Source: Blattabacterium cuenoti
Lineage (GTDB): Bacteria > Bacteroidota > Bacteroidia > Flavobacteriales > Blattabacteriaceae
Assembly (NCBI RefSeq): GCF_014251555.1
Contig: NZ_CP059190.1
Span: 360,947 to 424,946, forward strand
Direction of reading: 5' to 3'
DNA length: 64,000 nt
Shown: positions 16,788-26,809 of the stretch, piece after piece
How positions within the stretch are numbered: the stretch's first letter is position 1
Layout of the letters: each line of letters starts with the position of its first letter
Program-made: the position numbers and the translations under genes
The notes under the pieces: generated by a model
What the model was told of the DNA's origin: nothing
Database searches by the model: none
What the model saw: the letters and a program-made list of their open reading frames with translations, nothing else

Positions 16788-17846
16788 ATGAATAAATCAT
16801 GTTCTAATTGTTTAAAAAATAAATGTGAAAATTCTTTTAAAAAAAAGATTTTTATAAAAAAACAATGCCAAAAACTGAATGTATTAGATTGGTTATCTAA
16901 CATTCAATCTCCTTTTGGATATCATAAACATGATGTTGTAGAAATACAATTTAAAAACGACAGAAAAGAATTTTTTCTGAATCAAGAAAAAATATCTCTT
17001 TGCAAAGGAGACATTGTTACTGTAGAATCTAAATCCGGAATAGGATATGATATAGGGACAGTAATTTTAACTGGAGAATTGGTCAAATTACAAATAAGAA
17101 ATAAAAATATAGATATTTTAAAAAAAATATACAGAAAATCAACATATCAAGAAATCAACATTTGGAGATCTTTCAGAAAAAAAGAATTTTCAACTCTTTC
17201 AAAGGCTAAAAAAATTGCAAAAACTTTAAATCTTCCTATGAAAATCAGTGATATTGAATATCAAGGAGATGGAGAAAAAGCTACTTTTTATTATACAGCT
17301 GAAAATAGAGTAGATTTTAGAAAATTAATTAAAGAATTAGCATTACATTTTAACACACGTATAGAAATGCGTCAAATAGGATATAGACAAGAAGCAGCAA
17401 AAATTGGAGGGATCGGTTCTTGTGGTCGCGAACTTTGTTGTTCTACTTGGTTAAAAAACTTTAAAAGTGTTACTACTAATTCTGCAAGATATCAACAACT
17501 TTCCATAAATATTCAAAAACTAACTGGGCAATGTAGTAAGTTAAAATGTTGTCTTAACTATGAATTAGATGCCTATTTAACTTCTTTAAAAGATTTTCCG
17601 GATTTTAACAATAAAATACACACAGAAAAAGGAATTGCTCAATGTATGAAAATTGATGTTTTCAAAAAAAGAATGTGGTTTTCTTACATTAAAAATCCAA
17701 ATACTTGGTTTAGAATAGAAGTAAGAAAAATTAAAGAAATTTTAGAAAAAAATAAGAAAAATCAAATAGCTCCTCCTCTAGAGGAGTTATCAACAATTAA
17801 TACCATTCATAAAACCGAATTAACATTTAAAGATTTGTCTATATAA
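16788..17846 (+). CDS. ricT: PSP1-domain protein, RicT/YaaT-like
   Basis: This family includes B. subtilis RicT (YaaT), part of an iron-sulfur-containing complex linked to RNase Y-dependent mRNA maturation. The PSP1 core is visible in KISDIEYQGDGEKATFYYTA, IEMRQIGYRQEAAKIGGIG and the cysteine motifs SCGRELCCSTW and GQCSKLKCCLNYE (about 213-265). An extra cysteine cluster, CSNCLKNKC, sits at residues 5-13. The 352 residues exceed the roughly 275 of RicT. RNase Y and RicA/RicF are not in this window. PBP1A follows directly, where I recall flavobacteria carrying gldH in between. Confidence 0.88.
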   Translation: MNKSCSNCLKNKCENSFKKKIFIKKQCQKLNVLDWLSNIQSPFGYHKHDVVEIQFKNDRKEFFLNQEKISLCKGDIVTVESKSGIGYDIGTVILTGELVKLQIRNKNIDILKKIYRKSTYQEINIWRSFRKKEFSTLSKAKKIAKTLNLPMKISDIEYQGDGEKATFYYTAENRVDFRKLIKELALHFNTRIEMRQIGYRQEAAKIGGIGSCGRELCCSTWLKNFKSVTTNSARYQQLSINIQKLTGQCSKLKCCLNYELDAYLTSLKDFPDFNNKIHTEKGIAQCMKIDVFKKRMWFSYIKNPNTWFRIEVRKIKEILEKNKKNQIAPPLEELSTINTIHKTELTFKDLSI

Positions 17847-17883
17847 TTATTTATTATATGCTAATGAAAAATAATTTTTTTTC

Positions 17884-20178
17884 GTGTATAAAAAAAGTAT
17901 AAAATCTTATTTTAGTATACTTATTTTTTATTTTTGGTTTTTATTTTTTATAGGGATAAGTATTATATTCGTAATTTTTTATGCAGCTTGTAAAGGTTAT
18001 TTGGGGGCTTTACCTAGTACTAAAGATATAGAAAACCCTGCTATGGAAGTAGGATCAGAGGTATATGACTCTAATGGAATCCTTTTGGGAAGATTTTTTT
18101 CCGAAAATAGAACTTTAATTACTTATAAACAACTTCCGAAAGATCTTGTTTATGCTTTAATAGCAAAAGAAGATATTCGTTTTAAATATCATTCTGGAAT
18201 TGATGCTAAATCTCTTCTTAGAGCGATTCTTTCACTCGGAAAAAGAGGAGGTGGAAGTACTATATCTCAGCAACTAGCAAAACTTCTTTTTACAGGACCA
18301 TCTGCAAAAAACAAACTACAAAGGATTCATCAAAAACTTTTAGAATGGGTCATGGCTATTGAATTGGAAAAACGTTATACTAAAGAAGAAATTATTACGA
18401 TGTATTATAATAAATTTGATTTTTTATATAATGCAAAAGGAATAGAAACAGCCGCTCACACTTATTTCAATAAAAAAGTTTCTGAACTTAATTTAGGAGA
18501 ATGTGCTACACTGGTTGGAATGTTAGAAAATCCTTCTTTATATAATCCTAAAAATTATCCTAAAAGGGCAAAAAAACAAAGAAATTTGGTTTTATTTCAA
18601 ATGAGAAAATATAATTTTTTGCATGCACATAGATATAAAAAGGAATTGGAAAAACCTGTAAAAATTAATTTTAAAATACAAAAAAAAGATTTTGAATTGC
18701 TTACTTATTATGGTGAATTTTTAAAAAAAGAAATTCAAGAAGCTTTAGATGAACATGAAAATAAAACTGGACAAAAACTTAATCTTTATTCCAGTGGATT
18801 AAAAATATATACATCTATTGATGCCAGAATGCAAGATTATGCAGAAAAAGCTGTCAAAAAACATCTCAGTGGATTGCAAATTTTATTCAATCATTTTCAA
18901 AAAAAAAACAAAAATGCTCCATTTTTGAATATATCTCAAGAAAAAACAAAAAGAATATTAATATCTGCTATGCATAGAACCTCTCTTTACCAAGATTTAA
19001 AACAAAAAGGATTAGCAGAAGAGGAAATTTTAGATAAATTTCAAAAACCACAATCAATAAAATTGTTTACTTGGAATGGAACAAAAAAAGTATCAATGTC
19101 TCCATGGGATTTTATTCGTTATCAAAAAAGTATTATTCAAGCAGGTTTGTTATCTATAGAACCATCTACTGGATTTATAAAAGCATGGGTAGGCGGAATA
19201 GATTTTAATTATTTTCAATATGATCATGTAGCACAAACACAACGTCAAGTTGGTTCTGTTTTCAAACCCATTTTATATGCTACTGCTATTAATGAATTGC
19301 ATTATAATCCTTGTACAAAAATTTCAAATGAAAAATTTCATTTAGGAAAATGGAGTCCTAGAAATTCTAATGGAAAATATGGAGGGACACTCACATTAAA
19401 AGATGGTTTAGCTTTGTCTGTGAATACGATTTCAGCCCGTTTGATATCACAAATAACTCCAGGGCCAGTAATTCGTTTAGCAAAAAAAATGGGAATAAAA
19501 TCTATGATTCCTGAACACCCATCTATAGCTCTTGGTTCTGCAGATCTAACATTATATGAAATGACAGCCGCATTCAATACATTTACTAATTCTGGCTTTT
19601 ACGTTAAACCCAGTCTTTTAGTTAAAATAGAGGATGAAAACGGCAATTTAATCAAAGAAAATATAGATCTTAGCAGAAGACAAGTTTTTAGTGAAGATGT
19701 AGCATATATTATGTTAAAACTAATGCAAGGAGTTGTAAAATATGGAACAGCCAAAAGATTATATAAATACAATATTACAGGAGACATAGCTGGAAAAACT
19801 GGTACAACTAATGAAAACTCAGATGGATGGTTTATCGGCATGGTCCCAAATTTAACTACTGGAGTTTGGGTTGGGTGGGAAGATAGATTTTCTCATTTCG
19901 AGAATATTAAATTGGGGCAGGGAGCCAATATGGCTTTGCCCATATGGGCCTATTATATGAAAAGTTTATATGAAGATATTAATCTGATTTATAATGATCA
20001 ATTATTTTTTCATAAACCTAAAAATTATCAATATAATTGGGATCGATGTGAGGAAAATCATGTGTTCAAAGAAGAAAAAAATTTTATTGAAGAAAAAGAA
20101 AACAAAAACTCTTTGAAAGAAATTATAGATATTGATGAAAATTTAAATAATGAAAATAATAAAGATTACGATAAATGA
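17884..20178 (+). CDS. mrcA: Penicillin-binding protein 1A (transglycosylase/transpeptidase)
   Basis: This class A PBP polymerises and cross-links peptidoglycan. An N-terminal membrane anchor (about residues 9-37) is followed by the GT51 domain with KEDIRFKYHSGID (catalytic Glu) and GGGSTISQQLAK. The transpeptidase domain has the SxxK motif in GSVFKPILY, SVN in ALSVNTISA and KTGT in IAGKTGTTNE. A low-complexity acidic C-terminal tail closes the 764 residues. The start is a GTG at 17884; no nearby ATG keeps the anchor. It lies 37 bases after ricT and 3 bases before the dehydrogenase gene. Confidence 0.95.
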   Translation: MYKKSIKSYFSILIFYFWFLFFIGISIIFVIFYAACKGYLGALPSTKDIENPAMEVGSEVYDSNGILLGRFFSENRTLITYKQLPKDLVYALIAKEDIRFKYHSGIDAKSLLRAILSLGKRGGGSTISQQLAKLLFTGPSAKNKLQRIHQKLLEWVMAIELEKRYTKEEIITMYYNKFDFLYNAKGIETAAHTYFNKKVSELNLGECATLVGMLENPSLYNPKNYPKRAKKQRNLVLFQMRKYNFLHAHRYKKELEKPVKINFKIQKKDFELLTYYGEFLKKEIQEALDEHENKTGQKLNLYSSGLKIYTSIDARMQDYAEKAVKKHLSGLQILFNHFQKKNKNAPFLNISQEKTKRILISAMHRTSLYQDLKQKGLAEEEILDKFQKPQSIKLFTWNGTKKVSMSPWDFIRYQKSIIQAGLLSIEPSTGFIKAWVGGIDFNYFQYDHVAQTQRQVGSVFKPILYATAINELHYNPCTKISNEKFHLGKWSPRNSNGKYGGTLTLKDGLALSVNTISARLISQITPGPVIRLAKKMGIKSMIPEHPSIALGSADLTLYEMTAAFNTFTNSGFYVKPSLLVKIEDENGNLIKENIDLSRRQVFSEDVAYIMLKLMQGVVKYGTAKRLYKYNITGDIAGKTGTTNENSDGWFIGMVPNLTTGVWVGWEDRFSHFENIKLGQGANMALPIWAYYMKSLYEDINLIYNDQLFFHKPKNYQYNWDRCEENHVFKEEKNFIEEKENKNSLKEIIDIDENLNNENNKDYDK

Positions 20179-20181
20179 TAT

Positions 20182-21135
20182 ATGATCAAAAGAATATTAG
20201 TTTTAGATAAAAATCATCCTTTTATTATACACAAACTAAAAAAAGAAGGATTTCTTTGTGATGAAAATTATTATGATTCAACCGATAAAATTGATATATC
20301 TGTATATGACGGAATCATTTTAAGAAGCAGATTAATAATAGATAAAAAATTTATTAAAAAAGCTAAAAACTTAAAATTTATAGCTAGAATTGGATCTGGA
20401 ATAGAAAACATAGACAAAGATTATTCTTTGAAAAGAGGGATTACTCTGATTTCTTCTCCAGAAGGAAATAAAGATGCTGTAGCAGAACATGCTATAGGAA
20501 TGCTTTTATGTCTCATGAACCACATCATTCCCTCCCATCAACAAATCAAAAAAGGAAAATGGGATAGAGAAAATAATAGGGGAATGGAAATCATGGGAAA
20601 AACAATAGGCATTATTGGATATGGGAATACTGGAAAAGCTTTTGCAAAAAAACTTTCAGGATTTGATGCTGCTAGAATATTATGTTATGATATTTTACCT
20701 CAAATCGGTGATCTTTATGCAAAGCAAGTCGACATGAGTACAATTTTTCAAAAATCAGACATAATTAGTTTGCATGTACCTTATACAAAAGAAACAAAAG
20801 GAATGATTAATTATGATTTTATCAAAAAGTTTTACAAGCCTTTTTATTTAATAAATACTTCTCGTGGAAGATGTATTCTAACAAGCCATTTGGTTAAAGC
20901 ATTAAAAAACGGAAAAATATCTGGAGCCTGTTTAGATGTATTAGAATATGAAAATTTTTCTTTTGAAAATATTTTTCATCATCATAAACTTCCTAAAAGT
21001 TTCTTTGATCTAATTCATTCTAATAAAGTAGTATTCACTCCACATGTTGCTGGATGGACTCAAGAATCTAAATCCAAGATGGATAAAAAAATTGTTGAAA
21101 AAATTATTTTATTAAACAAAAAACTTAACTCTTAA
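20182..21135 (+). CDS. serA: D-3-phosphoglycerate dehydrogenase-like 2-hydroxyacid dehydrogenase
   Basis: It probably oxidises 3-phosphoglycerate to 3-phosphohydroxypyruvate, the first step of serine synthesis. The NAD-binding motif is GIIGYGNTGKAF (about residue 148). Catalytic Arg, Glu and His appear in NTSRGRCI, LDVLEYE and FTPHVAGWT. It has 317 residues and lacks the C-terminal ACT domain that gives serine feedback in longer SerA proteins. Substrate specificity is inferred, and another 2-hydroxyacid is possible. Serine made here could feed CysE (27739-28563). The stop overlaps the convergent cysG-TauE gene by 4 bases. Confidence 0.82.
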   Translation: MIKRILVLDKNHPFIIHKLKKEGFLCDENYYDSTDKIDISVYDGIILRSRLIIDKKFIKKAKNLKFIARIGSGIENIDKDYSLKRGITLISSPEGNKDAVAEHAIGMLLCLMNHIIPSHQQIKKGKWDRENNRGMEIMGKTIGIIGYGNTGKAFAKKLSGFDAARILCYDILPQIGDLYAKQVDMSTIFQKSDIISLHVPYTKETKGMINYDFIKKFYKPFYLINTSRGRCILTSHLVKALKNGKISGACLDVLEYENFSFENIFHHHKLPKSFFDLIHSNKVVFTPHVAGWTQESKSKMDKKIVEKIILLNKKLNS

Positions 21136-22595
21136 TTGAAAAAACAATTATACAAAATCCTCACACTCCAAATAATTACCAAAATTCCTATAGAGAAACA
21201 CATTATTTTTATAGGTAGTTTACCGGATATTTTTGCTGCTAAAGGAGCAGCAAATAATCCTCCAAAAACTAATCCAAAAACTATTCTCCAGTAGTTAATT
21301 CCTAATAAAGAAAAAAAAGTTAAAGTACTCGAAAGAGTTACAAAAAATTCAGATAAACTTACCGATCCTATAACATATTTTGGAGTTCTTCCCTTTGATA
21401 TTAAAGTGCTAGTAACAAAAGGACCCCATCCTCCACCAACAAAAGAATCTAAAAAACCTCCACATCCTGCAAGACATCCTATTTTCTTAGTTTTTTTGTG
21501 ATCCTTTTTCCATGTTTTTAACAAAATTTTCACTCCCAAAAAAAAAGTATAAGAAGCTAACATGGGTTTAATATAAAAAGCGTAAGATTCTCCGAATTTA
21601 GCAAGCAAAAAAGCTCCAGCAATAGAACCTATAATTCCTGGAATAAGTAATATTTTAAATAATTTTTTGTTTACATTACCCATTTTATAATGACTTAATC
21701 CAGATATTCCGCTAGAAAATATCTCTGCAGTATGTATACTAGCACTGATTGAAGGGAGAGGGATCCCCAAAGAAAGTAATATTGTCGTACAAGTTAGTCC
21801 ATAACCCATTCCTATAGCTCCATCGACTAGTTGTGCAAAAAAACCAGTAAACATTAAATATAAAAAACTTTGATTAAAATGATTCAATATTTTTTGAAAA
21901 AAAATACTTCTTGTTAAAACATGTAAAAAGTAACTGAGAGCAATAATAAATCCTATTATAAAAGGCAAATACTTTATTAAATTTTTTTGTAATTTCTTTT
22001 TTGGGGTTTTTTCGATCAACCATTTTTCAGTTATTAAATTGAGCATTTTCACTTTATATTCAAAATTTCCTTTTAATTTTTTTCGTATTTCACACATATT
22101 TATCAACACGTCATCTAGTTCATGGGGGAACACATCTATAAAAATTTCTTTCAAACGTTTAGCTATTGTAGGAGACTTCCCGTTAGTAGAAATAGCTATC
22201 TTTAAATTTCCTTTTTGAACAATAGACCCCATATAAAAATCACAAAGATCAGGAACATCAGGAACATTAACTAACTTATGCATTTTTCTTGCATCTTTTT
22301 TGATTTCTTCACTTAAAATAGGATTATTTACAGCAATAAATACAACATCCACATTTTCTAAATCAGAAAAAAAATAAAATTTCTTAGTTAATTTGATAAA
22401 ACTAAACAATTTAGCTATTTGATAAATTTCTTGATCTATTTGATCAGCTATTAAATTAATTTTTGTATCAGGATTATTTTTTAATACAGTGTTTAATTTT
22501 TCTAAAGCAGTTTTTCCTCCACCAACAATTAAAAGAGAAAGTTTATCTAAATGTAAAAAAACAGGAAATAATTTATTGTTCTCTTTATTGATCAT
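21132..22595 (-). CDS. Fusion of precorrin-2 dehydrogenase/ferrochelatase (CysG N-domain) and TauE/SafE (TSUP) transporter
   Basis: Residues 1 to about 195 match the siroheme synthase N-domain: LLIVGGGKTALEKLN (NAD-binding), then NVPDVPDLCDFYMGS with the conserved Asp, and AISTNGKSPTIAKRLKE. This part oxidises precorrin-2 and inserts iron to make siroheme. From about 210 the protein becomes a multi-span membrane domain of the TauE/SafE type, with two related halves containing LVDGAIGMGYGLT and GGFLDSFVGGGWGPFV. It is the last gene of the cys operon and the only candidate sulfur-anion transporter in the window. Direction and substrate (sulfate uptake or sulfite export) are not settled by sequence. 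Confidence 0.9.
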   Translation of the reverse strand: MINKENNKLFPVFLHLDKLSLLIVGGGKTALEKLNTVLKNNPDTKINLIADQIDQEIYQIAKLFSFIKLTKKFYFFSDLENVDVVFIAVNNPILSEEIKKDARKMHKLVNVPDVPDLCDFYMGSIVQKGNLKIAISTNGKSPTIAKRLKEIFIDVFPHELDDVLINMCEIRKKLKGNFEYKVKMLNLITEKWLIEKTPKKKLQKNLIKYLPFIIGFIIALSYFLHVLTRSIFFQKILNHFNQSFLYLMFTGFFAQLVDGAIGMGYGLTCTTILLSLGIPLPSISASIHTAEIFSSGISGLSHYKMGNVNKKLFKILLIPGIIGSIAGAFLLAKFGESYAFYIKPMLASYTFFLGVKILLKTWKKDHKKTKKIGCLAGCGGFLDSFVGGGWGPFVTSTLISKGRTPKYVIGSVSLSEFFVTLSSTLTFFSLLGINYWRIVFGLVFGGLFAAPLAAKISGKLPIKIMCFSIGILVIIWSVRILYNCFFN

Positions 22596-22604
22596 TATAA
22601 ATTA

Positions 22605-24278
22605 TTAAACAACCCATTTTTTTCTGATAGAAAAATTTCCAAATCTTTCTTCTGAAAACTTTTCTTCTTGAAAACAAGCAAAAATTTGGTCAAGTTCTTT
22701 TAAAATAGAAGATTCATCCATATTCTTTTTATAAAGTTTATTCAGACGTGTCCCCTCATGATTAGCTCCTAAATAAAGATTGTATCTTCCATAAGAAACT
22801 CCTATCAATCCTATTTCAGCTAAATAGGGACGAGAACAACCATTAGGACATCCGGTCATGCGAATAATTATATCTTCTTTTTCTAATTTATATTTTTTTA
22901 AAATAATTTCTATTTTAGATATCAAACTAGGCAAATAACGTTGTCCTTCTGCTAAGGCTAAAGGACATGTGTTTAGCGCTACACAAGCCATAGAATTTTT
23001 TCTTATAGAAGATAAGCCGTTCATGTAATCATGAATTCCATATTCTCGAAGAATAGACTGTATTTTATTTTTATTTTTTTCATCAATATGAGTTAATGTC
23101 AAATTTTGATTACAAGTGAATGAAAAACTACATATTTCATGTTTCGCTATCTTGAGTAAGGCCGATTTTAATTTCAAGTTTTCATCATCAAAAATCAATC
23201 CATTTTCTACAAAAAATGTATAATTCCATGATTCTTTATGATCTTGAATCCACCCAAAATAATCACGTCTTTCTGTAAAAATAAAAGGATTTTCTTTTTG
23301 TAAAGAAAATCCAATTCTATTTTCTAATTCTTTTTTAAACCAATTTATACCATAATTATCTATAGTATATTTTAAACGGGCTAATTTACGATCGCTTCTA
23401 TTTCCATAATCACGTTGAATAGTTAAAATTTCATATATTATTTTTAGTATTTGATCTTCAGAATCAGAAAAACCAATTACAGTTCCTAACCTTGAATAAG
23501 TTCTAGAATTACCATGAGTAGTAGATAATCCACCTCCAACAGAGATGTTAAAACCTTTTAAAATTTTAGAATTTTTGTCAAAAATAGCAATTAATCCAAC
23601 ATCATTAGCAAAAACATCGACATCATTATTAGGAGGAATTGCTATAGCAATTTTGAATTTTCTAGGTAAATAAGTTTCCTTGTAAAGAGGATCTTTTTCC
23701 TCTTTTTTTTCATATATTTTTTTTTCATCTAACCAAATTTCATAGTAAGCCCTCGTTTTAGGAAGTAACATATTGCTAATTTTAGTAGCATAATTCAAAA
23801 TTTCTTCACGAGAGTATTTACTATCTATATAGGTACTGCATACCACATTTCTATTAACATCTCCACATGTAGCAATAGAATCTAATTTATGAATATTAAA
23901 AAATTGAATGGTTGGTTTTATCTTGGATTTTATCAATCCGTGTAATTGAATTGTTTGTCTAGTTGTTATTTTGATGACTCCAGTTGAATTTTCTTCTGAA
24001 ATATTATGAATAGCTATCCATTGTTTATGATTGATAATACCACCTGGTATTCTGAGACGTATCATAAAAGAATATAATCGTTCCAGTTTTTTTTTCGATC
24101 TCTCTTCTCTTATATCTCTATCATCTTGTTGATATAAACCATGAAATTTAATAACTACCTGATCTTCATCATAAATACTTCCAGATAATTCGTCCTGTAA
24201 ACTATCTATAAGAGTTCCCCTAAGTCCTATGCTTTCTTTTTTTATTTTTTCTTCTTTTGTTATACGAGATATTTTCAT
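22605..24278 (-). CDS. cysI: Sulfite reductase hemoprotein (beta) subunit
   Basis: It reduces sulfite to sulfide with six electrons using siroheme coupled to a [4Fe-4S] cluster. The cluster cysteines are in CVALNTCPLALAEGQ and MTGCPNGCSRPYLAE (about residues 433-480), the classical Cx5C...Cx3C pattern. The siroheme/substrate arginine-lysine regions (ITTRQTIQLHG, GGLSTTH) are also present. The 557 residues match CysI. It lies between cysJ and the cysG-TauE fusion (9-base gap to the latter), so enzyme and cofactor genes are adjacent. Confidence 0.95.
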   Translation of the reverse strand: MKISRITKEEKIKKESIGLRGTLIDSLQDELSGSIYDEDQVVIKFHGLYQQDDRDIREERSKKKLERLYSFMIRLRIPGGIINHKQWIAIHNISEENSTGVIKITTRQTIQLHGLIKSKIKPTIQFFNIHKLDSIATCGDVNRNVVCSTYIDSKYSREEILNYATKISNMLLPKTRAYYEIWLDEKKIYEKKEEKDPLYKETYLPRKFKIAIAIPPNNDVDVFANDVGLIAIFDKNSKILKGFNISVGGGLSTTHGNSRTYSRLGTVIGFSDSEDQILKIIYEILTIQRDYGNRSDRKLARLKYTIDNYGINWFKKELENRIGFSLQKENPFIFTERRDYFGWIQDHKESWNYTFFVENGLIFDDENLKLKSALLKIAKHEICSFSFTCNQNLTLTHIDEKNKNKIQSILREYGIHDYMNGLSSIRKNSMACVALNTCPLALAEGQRYLPSLISKIEIILKKYKLEKEDIIIRMTGCPNGCSRPYLAEIGLIGVSYGRYNLYLGANHEGTRLNKLYKKNMDESSILKELDQIFACFQEEKFSEERFGNFSIRKKWVV

Positions 24279-24309
24279 GTCTACAAAATTTAATTTTTCA
24301 TCGATTTTT

Positions 24310-25977
24310 TTAGTATACGTCTTTCAAATATCTTCCATCTTTTTTCATTTTTTTTATAAAAAATTCTGGGTCACATTCTCCTACTTCGTCTATTACACGA
24401 AAAATCATTTTTTCAACATCTATACTCATAGGATTTTTTTTTCCACAAACATAGATGAATGCTCCATTTTTAATCCATGAAAAAAATTCTATTCGATTTT
24501 TCCATATTTTATCTTGGATATATATTTTTTTTTCTTGATCTCTAGAAAAAGAGAGACTGACATGATTAAGAACTCCTTTCTTTTTCCAATTTTGAATTTC
24601 TGTCTGATACAAAAAATCAGTATAAAAATGTTGATCTCCAAAAAATAACCAATTTTTTCCTGTAGCTTCCATTGCTTCTCTTTCATATAAAAAAGAACGA
24701 AAAGGAGCTATTCCAGTCCCAGCTCCAATAAGAATTATGTCTTTTTTAGAATTTTTTGGTAATCTAAACAATTGGTTTCTATAAATAAAAAAATCTAATT
24801 CATCTCCTTCTTTTAATTTAGATAAAAAATCAGAGCAATGACCATATACAGTTTCTCCATTCAATTGAAAACGATGACGAGATACAGTAATATGTATTTC
24901 ATTATAATGAACTTTAGGAGAAGAAGAAATGGAATACAATCTTGGTTTGATAGGTTCCATTATTTTTATTAGGTCTCTTAACGAAAATTCCTTTTTTATA
25001 GGGAATTCTTTTAAAAGATCAATCAGTTTCCATTTTCGATTAAAAGGAATATATTCCCTTTCAGATAAAAGGGAATATTTTCTTAAAAAATTATCTGATA
25101 GATGAAAAATATTTAATTTTTTTTTTAAAAAATTAAATATTTCTTCTTTATATTTATATTCTTCATTTTTTCTATTTTTTAAAATCCATTCTATAATATC
25201 ATGTATTTTATTTGAAGAATTTTCAGGGAACACTCCTATAGAATCTCCCGGAAGATATTTTATCTCATTTTGAACAGAAATTTCAATATGATGAATTTCT
25301 TTATTAGAGCCTCTTTCTTTATCACTTAAAAGTATATTATTCAAAACTTTTCCACATATTTTTTCCCTTCTATTTTCTGTATTTTGTTCATATTTTTTTT
25401 TTTGAAAAAAATTCAAAATTTCTAAAAACCATTTATCTGCTTCTTCTTCATAATCAACATCACATTTATGCAATGGAATGATTCTTACTGCTCCTATATT
25501 ATGTAAACGTTTATCTACATCCACTCCTGCTTTACAAAAATGAGAATAAGATTTATCTCCTAAAGCCAATACACTATATTTTAAATGATTAATCTTAAAA
25601 TCTGAATTTTTATGAATAAAATCAAAAAAAGATTTTGCAGAAGAAGGAGGTTCTCCTTCTCCATGTGTACTAATTATTATGAATAAATAATCTTCTTTTT
25701 CCAAATCTTGCAAACGATATTGATCTAAACTTATCAATTTCATTTGTAATTTTTTATTTTTTGCTTTTTGATAAATGTCAAAAGCTAAATTTTTTGCATT
25801 ACCTGTTTCTGTCCCATAAACTAACGTAATTTTTTTCTCTTTTTTATTATTTAAAGAAGATTTTTTAGTATTAGAAGACACGAATCCAGACATATAGCCA
25901 CACATCCAAATAATCTCTTCTAGAGAGGATTCTTTGATTAACTTAAAAAATGTTTTGTTATTTGATTCAGATAACAT
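24310..25977 (-). CDS. cysJ: Sulfite reductase flavoprotein (alpha) subunit
   Basis: It passes electrons from NADPH through FAD and FMN to CysI. A flavodoxin-like FMN domain (VYGTETGNAKNLA, then STHGEGEPPSSAKSF and LALGDKSYSHFCKAG) is followed by the FAD domain (PRLYSISSSP) and the NADP domain (GAGTGIAPFRSFLYER, ending DGRYLKDVY). The ATG at 25977 is preferred over an in-frame GTG at 26013 because the family usually opens with an MLS-type start and the IWMCGYMSG region. It has 555 residues from that start. It is upstream of cysI in the same operon. Confidence 0.94.
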   Translation of the reverse strand: MLSESNNKTFFKLIKESSLEEIIWMCGYMSGFVSSNTKKSSLNNKKEKKITLVYGTETGNAKNLAFDIYQKAKNKKLQMKLISLDQYRLQDLEKEDYLFIIISTHGEGEPPSSAKSFFDFIHKNSDFKINHLKYSVLALGDKSYSHFCKAGVDVDKRLHNIGAVRIIPLHKCDVDYEEEADKWFLEILNFFQKKKYEQNTENRREKICGKVLNNILLSDKERGSNKEIHHIEISVQNEIKYLPGDSIGVFPENSSNKIHDIIEWILKNRKNEEYKYKEEIFNFLKKKLNIFHLSDNFLRKYSLLSEREYIPFNRKWKLIDLLKEFPIKKEFSLRDLIKIMEPIKPRLYSISSSPKVHYNEIHITVSRHRFQLNGETVYGHCSDFLSKLKEGDELDFFIYRNQLFRLPKNSKKDIILIGAGTGIAPFRSFLYEREAMEATGKNWLFFGDQHFYTDFLYQTEIQNWKKKGVLNHVSLSFSRDQEKKIYIQDKIWKNRIEFFSWIKNGAFIYVCGKKNPMSIDVEKMIFRVIDEVGECDPEFFIKKMKKDGRYLKDVY

Positions 25978-26017
25978 TTGATTCAATTTTAGAAAAGAAA
26001 ATATTAATATCACTCAA

Positions 26018-26809
26018 TCACTCAAAATAATTTTTTTTATCTAAAACATTAGAATTAAAAAACCATTTGAAATAATGATGTAAAACCACAATTTTACCTA
26101 CAATGACTAAAGAGGGAGACATGAAATGATTTTTTTCCTTTATTAAATTTTTACAATTATAAAGGTTACTTGTATAGACTCTTTGCATAGGAGTAGTAGC
26201 TTGTTCTATTATAGCTACTAATTTATTCATATAAAAAAAATTTTTATTTTTTGTCAATCTATCAAATATTTCATATAATTTTTGAATACACATATAAAAA
26301 ACTAAAGTATCTTGAGTTTTTATGAAATCTATCCACTGATTAAAATTGATAGAATCTGGATTATGAAGAGTAATAAAACGTACAGAAGAGGCATAACCTC
26401 TTGCTGTAAGAGGTATTCCAGCATAAGCAGCAGCACCAACAGCAGATGTTACACCCGGAATGATTTCGTAAGGAATATCATATTTTTTTAATTCCATTAA
26501 TTCGTCCATAATATTGGAAAAAATAGAAACATCTCCTCCTTTTAATCTAACCACATATTTTCCTTTCAAAGCATAGTGAATTAATATTTTGTTGATTTTT
26601 TTTTGAGAAAAAGCAGTTTTTTTTATGGAATTTTTCCCTACAAAAATGAATTTTCTTTTATAGTTAGAATATTTTTTAATGATTTCAGGACTTACAAGAC
26701 GATCTACCAATACTATTTCTGATTTTTTTAAATGATTCAGAGCTTTTATAGTAATCAAATCAGGATCTCCTGGTCCTGCTGAAATAAAAATTACTTTTTT
26801 TGTTATCAT
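26018..26809 (-). CDS. cobA: Uroporphyrin-III C-methyltransferase
   Basis: It methylates uroporphyrinogen III twice using SAM to give precorrin-2, the first committed step to siroheme. The SUMT signature starts ISAGPGDPDLITIKAL (about residue 9). YVVRLKGGDVSIF and VIPGVTSAVGAAAYAGIPLT follow. In some bacteria this activity is fused to the CysG N-domain. Here the two halves are separate genes of one operon, and the CysG N-domain is fused to a transporter instead. The start overlaps the cysteine synthase stop by 4 bases. Confidence 0.95.
   Translation of the reverse strand: MITKKVIFISAGPGDPDLITIKALNHLKKSEIVLVDRLVSPEIIKKYSNYKRKFIFVGKNSIKKTAFSQKKINKILIHYALKGKYVVRLKGGDVSIFSNIMDELMELKKYDIPYEIIPGVTSAVGAAAYAGIPLTARGYASSVRFITLHNPDSINFNQWIDFIKTQDTLVFYMCIQKLYEIFDRLTKNKNFFYMNKLVAIIEQATTPMQRVYTSNLYNCKNLIKEKNHFMSPSLVIVGKIVVLHHYFKWFFNSNVLDKKNYFE

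Noticed and set aside
17773-17786. 14-base perfect palindrome CTCCTCTAGAGGAG
   Set aside because: It lies inside the ricT coding sequence, where codons for PPLEEL explain it, and there is no T run or regulatory context.
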